Source: AP-15 sp963832875
GTDB lineage: Bacteria; Pseudomonadota; Alphaproteobacteria; ATCC43930; CGMCC-115725
Length of the DNA: 64,000 nucleotides
Assembly (NCBI GenBank): GCA_963832875.1
Contig: CAWHWB010000001.1
Span: forward strand, 39,463 to 103,462
Direction of reading: 5' to 3'
Made by a program: the position numbers and the translations under genes. Positions 49,338 to 58,455 of the stretch are shown piece after piece. The notes under the pieces were generated by a model. That model was given only the letters and a program-made list of their open reading frames with translations. It ran no database searches and was not told the DNA's origin. Positions within the stretch are counted from its first letter, which is position 1, and every line of letters starts with the position of its first letter.

Positions 49338-49479
49338 GCAATCGATACGAGGGATACGCATGCCAGATTGGCCGGTGTTTGGTAAAGACCTCCGCCGTCG
49401 CCCACCGGATCTTCTTGTGTGCCTGGCGACGACCGAGCCGCCACGAGTATGATCGGCGCATGCAGAGCGGGGGTGGGCG

Positions 49480-50226
49480 ATGATGCGTCTTAAGGAGAAA
49501 GTTGCGATCGTCACCGGCGGCGCCCATGGCATGGGTGAAGCTGAGGCTCGCCTGTTCGCGACCGAAGGCGCCAAGGTCATCATCGCCGACATTCTGGGAA
49601 GCGACGCCGAACGGGTCGCCGCGAACCTTCGCGCCGCTGGCGGAGAGGCGACAGCTGCGAAGCTCGATGTCACCAGCGAGGCGGAGTGGATGGATTTGAT
49701 CGTGAAGGCGGTAGCGACCTATGGCCGGCTCGATATCCTGGTGAACAACGCCGGCATTTCCGGCAGTTCGGTTGGTGACCCTGACGGTATCGAGGGCTGG
49801 CACCGCGTTATCGCGGTCAACCAGACCAGCGTATTTTTCGGCACCAAGCTTGCCGCCGAGCAGATGGCAAAAACCGGCGGCGGCTCGATCGTCAACATCA
49901 GCTCGATCATGGGGTTCGTCGGGAGCGCCAGCGGGCATCCTGCCTATCATGCATCGAAGGGTGCTGTGCGGATCTACTCCAAAGCCGCGGCCGTGCGGTA
50001 CGGCCCGTCCGGCGTCCGGGTCAACACCGTGCATCCCGGTTACATGCCGCCAATGCTAAACGCCACCAATGCCGGCGAGCGTGACGACAAGATCGCTGCG
50101 ACGCCGCTACGGCGGATCGGGAGGCCCGTTGAAGTGGCGTACGGTGTGCTGTTTCTAGCCTCCGACGAAGCCTCATTTGTTACCGGCACCGAGTTGGTCA
50201 TCGACGGCGGCTTTATCGCTCAATAA
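49480..50226 (+). CDS. Short-chain dehydrogenase/reductase
   Basis: A 248-residue classical SDR: TGGAHGMGEAEARLF cofactor loop, LDILVNNAGISG, catalytic serine in NISSIMG and Y-x-x-x-K in PAYHASKGA. It ends FVTGTELVIDGGFIAQ. Similar in layout to the SDR at 38775 but clearly a different enzyme. Substrate unknown. The frame is intact, in contrast to the SDR facing it at 50430-51224. Confidence 0.92.
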   Translation: MMRLKEKVAIVTGGAHGMGEAEARLFATEGAKVIIADILGSDAERVAANLRAAGGEATAAKLDVTSEAEWMDLIVKAVATYGRLDILVNNAGISGSSVGDPDGIEGWHRVIAVNQTSVFFGTKLAAEQMAKTGGGSIVNISSIMGFVGSASGHPAYHASKGAVRIYSKAAAVRYGPSGVRVNTVHPGYMPPMLNATNAGERDDKIAATPLRRIGRPVEVAYGVLFLASDEASFVTGTELVIDGGFIAQ

Positions 50227-50429
50227 CCGCTCTGTTTGGCCCTCGCCCGAACGCGGGCCAGCTGAGGCAACGGAACGGAAACGGCGATGCAATGGGTCCG
50301 GTGACCTCGCCGGCGATCCTCTCAACTAATAAAGGGATCGGACAGAGGGACTGCTGCGCGGGGCCGGTAATGCGACTTTAGCGGAATCTTCCATAAATAA
50401 TTCTTATAGGGTTTTCCCCTAAAGTCGAC

Positions 50430-51224
50430 TCAGCTCCAGCGAGGTCTGGGCGCGCCGGTCATGCCACCGTCGATCACGAGTTCTGCCCCGGTCATGTAGC
50501 TGGACGCATCGGAAGAAAGAAACAGCACGCCATTTGCGATGTCCTGCGCCTGTCCAACTCCTGCCTAGCGGCACCCCGGCCTTGGCAACCTCGTTGGGGT
50601 CGATCGGCACGTTCTGGCCGGCGGACGCCGGTATCTTCGCCCAGATCGGTGTGTCGATGACCCCCGGATGACGGTGTTGACCCGGACGTCGTCCCCGGCT
50701 GCCGCGCACTCCATCGCGACCGCCTTGGCGAACAACCTTACCCCTCCCTTGGTCGCGCAATAGCCGGCCAAACCTGCTGATCCCCTGAGACCGGCAACCG
50801 ACGACATGATGATGATCGAGCCGCCGCCGGCGCGGCGCATTGCCGGAACCGCGTACTTGACCGACAGGAACACACCATCGAGGTTGACCGCGGTCTGTCG
50901 CCGCCAATCGGCCAACGACATTTCGATCGCCTTGCACAGGATGCCGATGCCGGCGTTGGCCACCATTACATCCAGACGTCCAAAGCGCCGCTCGGCGGCG
51001 TCGATGGTCCCCGGCCAGCTCTCCTCGAGACTTACGTCCTGATGGAGAAACATCGCCTCGCCGCCGGCGCTGCCGATCTTGTCCACCACCGCTCGGCCGC
51101 CGGTGTCGTCCACATCGGTTACCACGACCTTGGCGCCTTCACGCGCGAGTGTCATCGCACAGGCAGCACCGATCCCCGATGCGCCGCCCGTTACGATCGC
51201 GATTTTGCCGTCTACCTGACCCAT
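50430..51224 (-). pseudogene. Short-chain dehydrogenase/reductase, two frameshifts
   Basis: From the ATG at 51224: MGQVDGKIAIVTGGASGIGA, then LDVMVANAGIGI, the serine in IIMSSVAGLRG and the YCATKGG pair. The frame breaks near 50665 after RVNTVI, and HPGVIDTPIWAKIPASAGQN continues in a second frame. It breaks again near 50570, and DIANGVLFLSSDASSYMTGA, then ELVIDGGM, continue in a third to a stop at 50430. All catalytic residues precede the first break. About 264 residues if restored. The uncorrected protein lacks the substrate lid and the dimer-forming end. Confidence 0.85.
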
Positions 51225-51373
51225 CGCCTGTTCTCCCGTTTTCTCCGTAAATCGCCCGGTATCCCGTTATTAGAAGCCGGCCGGCTCACTGAACTCCGAC
51301 TTTTGCCAACCGCTCTGGTGCCTCGGTGAGGACAGTGATGCTCGCTTGGATGCCGGAGGGTGGTTTAGCAGGC

Positions 51374-52140
51374 TCAGGCTGCGCCGGGGCGGACCCGCGC
51401 CGCCGGATGGTCCGCCGGCAAACGGGCGTGGCCGGGGCCGAAGAATTTCTCTCGCAAGGTGCCCAGGGCGTAGTCGCGTTTATGGACGCCACGCCGCTGC
51501 AATTCCGGCACGACAAAATCGACGAAGTCGGAGAAAGGTTCTGGGGTGACTGCGTACGCCAAGTTGAAGCCGTCGATGTCGGTGTCCGCCACCCAGCTTT
51601 GCAATTCGTCGGCGATTTCGCTGAACGAGCCCACAATAAACGGCCCGCGCCCGCCAATTGCCGCGTGCCGCGCAATCTCCCGTGCCGTCCAGCTGCGCTC
51701 CGGGTCCGCGATGGTGAAGGCTTCCAAAGCCGAGGTCATCGCATCGCGCCGGTCAAACCGTACCGGCTCGTCCGGCGGCAGTGTGGAGAAATCAACTCCC
51801 GTCCACCCGGACATCAAGGCCAGCGCACCTTCCTCGCTGACGTAGCACTGATAGTCTTGCAGCTTCTTGTGAGCCGCCTCGCCCGTGGCTGCGGTAATAA
51901 CCGTCATCATCGTGAAGATCAGGATTTGCGCGGGGTCGCGGCCACACGCGGCCGCCCGGCGTCGAATATCAGCAACGATGTTGGCGATGACCTTCTTCGA
52001 AGGACCATTGATGAAAACGCATTCCGCGTGCTGCGCGGCGAACTGCCGTCCGCGGGTCGAGGCGCCGGCCTGGTACAATACCGGTGTGCGCTGCGGCGAC
52101 GGTTCGCAGAGGTGGATGGCGTCGAGCTGAAAATAAGGGC
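51374..52140 (-). pseudogene. LLM-class flavin-dependent monooxygenase, 5'-truncated
   Basis: The frame reads YQAGASTRGRQFAAQHAECV, then FINGPSKKVIANIVADI and GGRGPFIVGSFSEIADELQS. These are the middle and C-terminal parts of nitrilotriacetate-monooxygenase-like (NtaA/DmoA) flavin enzymes. Upstream the same frame gives only the short preceding segment (GPYFQLDAIHLCEPSPQRTP) before similarity ends near 52140, so roughly the first 200 residues of the usual 440 are missing. An ATG inside it (52078) would not give a working enzyme. Confidence 0.75.
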
Positions 52141-52370
52141 CATTATGTGTGACCCGATGGATCCCAAGAGCGTGTCATCCCGATCCTCCCGTAGTGCCCG
52201 ACCTCGACGAACGCCCAGGATACCGCAACGGCGCTGCCTAGCCCATCGCGTGGGGACTGACCGGCGCCTCGGAACGCGTCCTGCCCCGACGCCTCTTTGA
52301 GGTGTCCGGGCGGGTGACCCGAAACCACCCACGGCGCATATGATCAAGGGTCCGTTATGTCGTCGCGCCG

Positions 52371-53390
52371 TTAGGCGTCGCTGATCCTGTATGCCCGAAC
52401 CGCGGTATCATGGAACAGGGCCGAGCGCTCGGAGGCCGAATAACCCTTGGAAAACCGCTTGAAGGCATTGAACAGGACGTGATGGGAAAACGAGACCTTG
52501 TCCACTGGGAAGTTGCTTTCGAACATGCACCGGTTGGGGCCGAATTGCTCGATGCAATAGGTCATCAACGGGGCCATGGACGCGGCCAATTCCTCCGAGC
52601 CGATCGGCTTCTCCCGAGTGTGCCAGTCGAAACCGAGCCTGGGCATGCCGATGCCGCCCAGCTTGAGGTTGACGTTGTGACACTCCGCCACGGGTCTGAT
52701 GCCGCTGCGCCAGGCGGCGAGAACCTCGTCATCGCGGTTGCCGTAAGGGCCGACCCGATTCAAGCCGCCGAGATGGTTCAGCACGATCGTCAGGTCGGGG
52801 ATGGCCTTGGCAAAGTTGGCCAGCTCAGGTAGTTGCGGGAAACATACCCCGGTGTCGAGGGACAACCCCATCTTCGCCAGCACCTTGGCTCCGGCGCGAT
52901 ACTCGGCGGTGGCCAGCACTCCCTGAGTTTCCCGGTTTCCTACCTCGGGATGCGGGTCCCAGGTAACCGTGTGCCGGATGCCGCGAAAGCGGTTGGGACT
53001 GGCGGCTTGCAGCGCCTCCAGCACTGGCTCGGCCTGGTCCCCGAGCTTCAGATCCGCATGGCCGATGATGGCCGATGCGGCCCGGCACGGACCATAGAGC
53101 CCGGTGGCGCTGGCCGCGGCGAGGCCCTGGACGAATTCAACCTCGCCGACCGGGCGCGATTCCGCCGGCCCATCCGGGCGGTACATCGATCGCGCCTCGA
53201 TGAAAACGGTGGAACGCACGTTATGGCCGCAATTAACGTCGGCCGCCAACTCGTGCAAAAGATAGCGCTGGTAGGGGACGCGCTCGGAGCGAAAGTCCCA
53301 GAAATGATGGTGTGGGTCGCAGATCGCGATCTCCGGCTCCAGGGTCGGTTCCTGGGTCAATGCCAGCCAGTCGTTTCCTCCGTACGGCAT
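52371..53390 (-). CDS. Amidohydrolase (TIM-barrel, lactonase-like)
   Basis: A 339-residue amidohydrolase-2 family enzyme. The metal-binding start is ICDPHHHFWDF (D-x-H-x-H type). IVLNHLGG supplies a barrel histidine and NRCMFESNFPVDK the catalytic aspartate region. These enzymes hydrolyse lactones or decarboxylate aromatic acids. The ATG at 53390 has AGGAG upstream; the frame is open 19 codons further but without similarity. The neighbouring aldolase, flavin-enzyme and dehydrogenase remnants suggest one former degradation cluster. Confidence 0.88.
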   Translation of the reverse strand: MPYGGNDWLALTQEPTLEPEIAICDPHHHFWDFRSERVPYQRYLLHELAADVNCGHNVRSTVFIEARSMYRPDGPAESRPVGEVEFVQGLAAASATGLYGPCRAASAIIGHADLKLGDQAEPVLEALQAASPNRFRGIRHTVTWDPHPEVGNRETQGVLATAEYRAGAKVLAKMGLSLDTGVCFPQLPELANFAKAIPDLTIVLNHLGGLNRVGPYGNRDDEVLAAWRSGIRPVAECHNVNLKLGGIGMPRLGFDWHTREKPIGSEELAASMAPLMTYCIEQFGPNRCMFESNFPVDKVSFSHHVLFNAFKRFSKGYSASERSALFHDTAVRAYRISDA

Positions 53391-53620
53391 AAGAACTCCT
53401 CCATTGCGGGATGGCGCGTCGTTTTCCTGTTGGTCCCATCGCAGCACACAATAAAGCCCGTGCCAACGGTCTCGGAGCGGCGCTTAAAAGCGGCAGGTGG
53501 TCCTTTTGACTTCTCGAGATCTGAGGTTTCGACAGCTTGACGGCGGATTGAGGCGCGGGCGCAGATTTCTGGGCCTACCAGTTCACACGGGAGGGAGCCC
53601 TGGCATCAACGGTAACGACA

Positions 53621-54375
53621 ATGCCCGCGCGAATGTCGGCCGAGGAATGGCAGACGCGGTGCGATCTTGCCGCGTGCTATCGCCTGGTCGATCTGTTCGG
53701 ATGGTCGGACCTGATCAACACCCGCATCACGGCGCGCGTGCCGGGGCAGCACGACCATTTCCTGATCAACCCCTACGGTCTGTGTTCGACGAGGTGACCG
53801 CATCGTCGCTGGTCAAGATCGATGCCGCAGCGGCAACAAGGTCGAGCCCTCGGAATACGAGGTCAACAGCGGCGGTTTCGCGATCCCCAGCGCGGTACAC
53901 CTGGCACGGCCGGAGGTGGCTTGCGTGCTCCATACCCACTCGATTGCCGGCTGCGCCGTGTCGATGCAAAAAGACGGGCTGCTGCCGCTCAACCAGCACG
54001 CGCTGCAGGTGATCGGCGATGTCGCCTATCACGACTACGAGGGCACCGCGCGCAACCCCGAGGAACGCGCGCGTTTTCTCGCCGATTTCGGCGACCGCCA
54101 CATCATGGTATTGCGCAATCATGGTCTGCTGGTCGTCGGCACGAGCATCGCCGCAGCGTTTATCGCGACCTATCGCATGGAGCGGGCCTGTGCGATGCAA
54201 CTCGCCTTCCAGCAATCCGGCGCCGAGCTCCACCCGATCGCCGACGCGGTCGTTCAGCGGTGCCCATGACAATGCCAGAATGCGCCTCACCGGCGGCCGC
54301 GACGCTCCGGCCAGGCTCGAATGGCCGGCCCTCTTGCGCAAGCTCGACCGTATCGACCCATCTTACAAGCAATGA
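53621..54375 (+). pseudogene. Class II aldolase/adducin family protein, frameshifted
   Basis: From the ATG at 53621: WQTRCDLAACYRLVDLFGWS, then LINTRITARVPGQHDHFLIN, and a stop soon after. The sequence continues in other frames: FDEVTASSLVKID, GGFAIPSAVHLARPEVACVL, HTHSIAGCAVS (metal-binding H-x-H) and IMVLRNHGLLVVG (third histidine). It ends with ARLEWPALLRKLDRIDPSY to 54375. At least three indels (near 53780, 53830 and 54265) are needed. The family comprises zinc-dependent aldolases and decarboxylases. About 250 residues if restored. Confidence 0.82.
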
Positions 54376-54482
54376 TGGGGAGGGGACCTCGCAGCGCTGT
54401 CCACCGGAGCCGACAGTGAAAGGGTGGCGCAAGGCAGCGTCCTCAGCCCCGAGGATCATCAAGAACAACCGGGAGGGGTGAG

Positions 54483-55499
54483 ATGGAGGCGTACCACATC
54501 GACCGCTTTGGCAGCGTTGATGGGATCGTACTGCAGACCAGCGAGGATCCGCGACCAGGGCCGAGAGAAATCCTGTTGCGGGTTCGGGCGAGTTCGCTGA
54601 ATTACCGCGATCTGATGGTCCTCAAAGGCGGTGGTCGCGGGCCGACAAAGCTCGGCGTCGTGCCGTTGAGCGACGGCGCCGGAGAAGTCGCGGCCGTCGG
54701 CGAGCGCGTGACGCGGGTCAAGGTCGGCGACCGGATCATCGGCACGTTTCACCCACGTTGGTTCGGCGGCCCGATCAGCTCGGATTATCTGACCGATCGG
54801 CTCGGCGCCAACCTCGACGGGATGCTGGCGGATTACGCGGTATTGAGCGAGGAAGCGCTGGTGCCGATGCCGAGCCACCTCTCTTTCGAGGAAGCCGCGA
54901 CGTTGCCTTGCGCCGCTGTGACCGCCTGGGTGGCACTCACCGGCCATCGCGGGGTCACCGCCGGGGATACGGTGCTGACGCAGGGATCGGGCGGCGTTTC
55001 GGTCTTCGCGCTGCAATTCGCTCGGCTGTTGGGCGCCCGCGTGATCGCGACGACCTCGAGCGCCGGAAAAGCCGAGCGACTCGAAGGCGCTGGGAGCATC
55101 CGACGTGGTCAACTACCGCGAGACCCCGAATTGGGACGAAGAAGTGCGGGCGCTGACCGATGGCCGCGGTGTCGATTGCGTCGTCGAGATCGGCGGACCG
55201 GGGACCATCGCGATGTCGCTGAAGGCGCTGGGCGTGGGCGGGCACGTCAGCTTGATCGGCACGAGCCTATCGCCATCCGGAACCGGGCTCGATCCATTGT
55301 TGCTGACCGGCCGGGGCATTACCCTCGGTGCCATCAGCGTCGGCAGCCGCACGGATTTCGAGGCGATGAACCGGGCCATTACCTTGCATCGCTTACGGCC
55401 GGTGATCGACCGCGTCTTTCCGTTCGCCAAAGCAAAGGAAGCATACCGCCATTTCGAGGACGCGGCCATTTCGGCAAGGTCGTGATTAGCCACGGCTGA
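54483..55499 (+). pseudogene. Zinc-independent alcohol dehydrogenase / quinone oxidoreductase, two frameshifts
   Basis: A medium-chain dehydrogenase. It reads MEAYHIDRFGSVDGIVLQTS, SLNYRDLMVLKG and VPLSDGAGEVAAVG, then the nucleotide loop VLTQGSGGVSVFALQFA. The frame breaks near 55085. The middle (ALGASDVVNYRE, then DGRGVDCVVEIGGPGTIAMS and DRVFPFAKAKEAYRHFEDA) lies in another frame, and near 55465 the first frame resumes with HFGKVVISHG and a stop at 55499. The two indels compensate each other, so an mRNA would give a protein with a nonsense middle. No zinc-ligand cysteines. Confidence 0.87.
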
Positions 55500-55535
55500 A
55501 CGTCTCGCCATGAGATCAATCGTGCGCTCTACGGC

Positions 55536-56148
55536 ATGGGAGATCCATCGGCCGCACCCGATGGCTTGCTGATGCGCCGAGCAATGATCACGTTGTGGCG
55601 CACCCGGCGCCGGCTAATCGCCAGGTCCTGGACCCCTTCTCGTCTCCACTATCCGCTGTATGGCGCTCGGCTCTCAGGCCGACCAAATGATGAGATCTGG
55701 TATTTCGCCTACGGCGCCAACATGGATGAGACCACGTTTCGCGTCCGCTGCGGCATCCGGCCATTCGAGTGCCGTCCAGGCCGCATCAAGGGCTATCGGC
55801 TGCGCTTCAACCTGGAGGGCCGTCCCAGGGGGAAGGCGGCGCCGGCGAATTTGTGCAGCGACCCCAACGCCGAAGTCTGGGGGTGTGCTTTACCGCATCA
55901 CCCGGCGCGCGCTGGTCCGTTTGGACTCGACGGAGGAAGTCCCCGGGCGAGGCTATCGCCACGTCGTGCTTGAGGCAGAAGACGCTGAAGGCCGGCTGCT
56001 CCAAGCCGTCGCCTACATGGCCCAAGGTAACGAGGTCGATGGCAGACCGTCGCACCGCTACATCACGCTGCTGCGGGAGGGCGCGCGAACCCACGGTCTC
56101 CCGGAACATTATATCCGCTTGTTGGAAAGCGTCGAGCATTCGGCGTAG
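55536..56148 (+). pseudogene. Gamma-glutamylcyclotransferase-like protein, frameshifted
   Basis: The fold signature YFAYGANMDETTF is followed by FECRPGRIKGYRLRFNLEGR in the frame from 55536. After a break near 55885 it continues as VLYRITRRALVRLDSTEEVP, then LQAVAYMAQGNEVDGRPSHR and ITLLREGARTHGLP to a stop at 56148. Joined, this is a complete GGCT/AIG2-type domain, which cleaves gamma-glutamyl peptides to 5-oxoproline. The exact start is uncertain because about 40 unconserved residues precede the fold. Confidence 0.75.
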
Positions 56149-56226
56149 CGCTGGGACTTCACTGGGCAATGTATCCGCTCGACATCGGCGCGCACGGCAT
56201 TCATCAACGTCCGCTTCTAAACACGC

Positions 56227-56535
56227 TCAATCTGATAGCCACTTCTTATAACCGCGGCGCAAAGTCTTGCCGAGCCTCTGAGCGTTGTCCGTCCAGTCCC
56301 CTCTGGGTGACGCGGGCGCGGTGGATTTCCGCATTTGATTAGCCCATCGGCCGAGCCGAAAGAGGTTATCCGTCCAATCCCCCGCGGGCGACCCCGCCTC
56401 TTTAAGTCGATGCTGAAGACGGGCTTTTGCAGCTTGCCCATTGGCCTTTTCATGCTCGGTGGCGGCGGGATCTTCGACCACCGAGATAATGGCCCGCAGC
56501 TTCCGGCGGAGAGCCTCGACCGAACCAATGCTCAT
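56227..56535 (-). CDS. Small protein with DUF2786-like helix and tandem GDWTDN repeats
   Basis: A 102-residue basic protein. The N-terminal 50 residues (VEALRRKLRAIISVVEDPAA, then TEHEKANGQAAKARL) resemble the helical DUF2786 domain. The rest has two repeats of the form G-D-W-T-D-N-x-x-R-L-G (GDWTDNLFRLGRW and GDWTDNAQRLGKT), 33 residues apart, and ends RGYKKWLSD. The frame is open far upstream, but MSIGSVEALRRK is the most plausible start. Function unknown; a nucleic-acid-binding role is only a guess from its basic charge. Confidence 0.55.
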   Translation of the reverse strand: MSIGSVEALRRKLRAIISVVEDPAATEHEKANGQAAKARLQHRLKEAGSPAGDWTDNLFRLGRWANQMRKSTAPASPRGDWTDNAQRLGKTLRRGYKKWLSD

Positions 56536-56683
56536 GGTCGGCGATCTTAGCACCGGAGCCGACCGTAAATCTCTAACTGATCGGACGCCGTCAGGCAGCC
56601 GGGCGCGACCTTTGGAGGAGTTGAAGCCGAGGACGTTCCGAAAGACAACAAGCTGGTGGTGCAGCTGGAAGCTGGAACAGCTC

Positions 56684-57211
56684 TCATGCTTCCAATGCCC
56701 CACGCAGTATCTCACGCGCCGGCGGGGTGCCGTCGAGCGACCGCAAGGTCCGGCGCTTGATCTTCCAGCCCTCCTCGGTGCGCTCGAACTCCCAGCGGTT
56801 CGCTGCAACACGGTGCACGTGGAAGCCCTGCGACGAGCCGTGATTGGGCACCTCGAATACCGGGCCGACGCGGTCCGGCACGAGGATCTGGATGTAGGAG
56901 ATCGCGAACGCCGTATCCCCGGTAACCCGCACATAGCGCAAGCCGGCGAAATGTGCGATCCCCTGCTCGATCGCCCGGTGGTGCTCGACGCTTGTCGATG
57001 TCCCGGCGATCGCCGCCCGCCCGGTCGGCCGGGGGAATTCGGCGCCGCGGTCGAACACGCCATTCTCTGCCCATACGGAGGCGGTATACTTGCCGGCGCC
57101 GGTATCAGCGCTCGGCGGATGGGTGGCGATCAAGTTGTAGATTTCCAGCCGGTCCTCGATCACGCGAATCCGCTGTTCGAGTGTCCTGCCGTTGCTGCCA
57201 TGGGATGCCAT
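56684..57211 (-). CDS. SnoaL-like / NTF2-fold protein
   Basis: A 175-residue single-domain protein of the SnoaL-like ketosteroid-isomerase fold: RIRVIEDRLEIYNLIATHPP, then RVTGDTAFAISYIQILVPD and WEFERTEEGWKIKRRTLRSL. Such proteins act as isomerases, dehydratases or small hydroxylase subunits in degradation. No catalytic assignment is possible. The ATG at 57211 has GGAGGAGA upstream; the longer frame adds an arginine-rich stretch without similarity. Confidence 0.85.
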   Translation of the reverse strand: MASHGSNGRTLEQRIRVIEDRLEIYNLIATHPPSADTGAGKYTASVWAENGVFDRGAEFPRPTGRAAIAGTSTSVEHHRAIEQGIAHFAGLRYVRVTGDTAFAISYIQILVPDRVGPVFEVPNHGSSQGFHVHRVAANRWEFERTEEGWKIKRRTLRSLDGTPPAREILRGALEA

Positions 57212-57334
57212 CCGATATCTCCTCCGTTTCCGGCGAACGCCCGATCTCTCCGACCGGACGGGCCGTGTCGTTGGCCCGAAAATCGTCGCCTTCGCTGCCG
57301 CCTCGAATTCGCAACGCGGACGGTTCAATCGGCT

Positions 57335-58198
57335 TCAACCGGGGCGGCGTGCGCTGACCAGAAACACGGTCGCCGGCAGCCGGATCGCACCGGAACCGGC
57401 CTCAGCGGCGAATGCCTCCTCGATCTCGCGGGCGATCGTCTGCCGGGTCGTCTCGTCGGGCTGCTTCTCCTCGATCAGCCTCGCCGTCGGTCCCATCGTC
57501 AGCGCCTGCCGCGCTTCGTCCTCGGGGCTGCCGCCAATGATCGTCGGGTGGGCCCGCTCGACGGCGATCTCGACGAAGCCGGCCGCCGCGAGAACCGCGA
57601 GGACATAGTCGGGGTCGGCGAAGGCGAGCGGGCTGGGCTCGTGCGCGGGCGGCGGTGAGGGTGGCCCCAAATGGCGCTGCGCGATCTCGTAGGAAATCAG
57701 CCAATGCCGGTTCTCCGCGAGAGGACCCCAGCAGGCGAAAACGAGGCGACCGCCCGGCTTTAGGGCGCTGCCGATATTGCGAAAGGCCGCGATCGGATCG
57801 GCGAAAAACATGACGCCCATTCGCGAGGTCGCGAGATCGAAGGCGGCCGGCTCGAACGCGAACACCTGCGCGTCGCCGAGCAGCAACGTGACATTGCGCC
57901 GCCCACTCTCGCCCACCCGCTGCCGCGCCGACCCCAACATCGGCTCGGAGATATCGACCGCGACGACGCGGCCGTGCTCACCGACCGCTGCAGCGAGTGG
58001 CAGGGTCAAGGCACCAGTGCCGCAGCCGATTTCAAGCACGCTCTCGCCGCGGGAAATGCCCAATCGGGCCAACAATAAGGCGAGGCTCTCCCGGTTGCGT
58101 CGCTCCCTGAACCCGGGGGTGGCGATCCAGCGCGGCCCGGCGACCGTATTCCAATATCGGCGCTGCGCCGCATTCGCATCGAGAGCTTCTTCCGCCAT
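57335..58198 (-). CDS. Class I SAM-dependent methyltransferase
   Basis: A 287-residue methyltransferase. Motif I is VLEIGCGTGALTLPLAA, motif II VVAVDISEPML, and motif III LKPGGRLVFACWG. The N-terminal segment (AAQRRYWNTVAGPRWI) resembles UbiE/type 11 methyltransferases that act on small molecules. The substrate is unknown. It is transcribed in the same direction as the SnoaL-like gene, 123 bases downstream. Confidence 0.92.
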   Translation of the reverse strand: MAEEALDANAAQRRYWNTVAGPRWIATPGFRERRNRESLALLLARLGISRGESVLEIGCGTGALTLPLAAAVGEHGRVVAVDISEPMLGSARQRVGESGRRNVTLLLGDAQVFAFEPAAFDLATSRMGVMFFADPIAAFRNIGSALKPGGRLVFACWGPLAENRHWLISYEIAQRHLGPPSPPPAHEPSPLAFADPDYVLAVLAAAGFVEIAVERAHPTIIGGSPEDEARQALTMGPTARLIEEKQPDETTRQTIAREIEEAFAAEAGSGAIRLPATVFLVSARRPG

Positions 58199-58455
58199 CG
58201 TTCAAGATCCTCTCGTCTCGGGTCAGGTTCGCGCCGATGGTAGTACGACAACGTCGCATTGGCTCACCTTTCGCAGGCGTAGGCGAGGCAAGCAGTTTTC
58301 TCGATCGTGTGAGCAAGGGCCTCGACCTCCACGGTCGCGCGCTCGAACTTCTAAAGAGCGAGGCGTATTATTATGAATCAGCAGGAGGCATTGTCGCTCG
58401 CGGCGTTGCCAGGAAGTAGCGCTACAAGCTGCCTATCGCTAAATGCCGCTCATAT
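58199..58455. other. Intergenic region, nothing recognised
   Basis: About 250 bases upstream of the methyltransferase and downstream of the peptidase. No gene supported. Confidence 0.4.
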
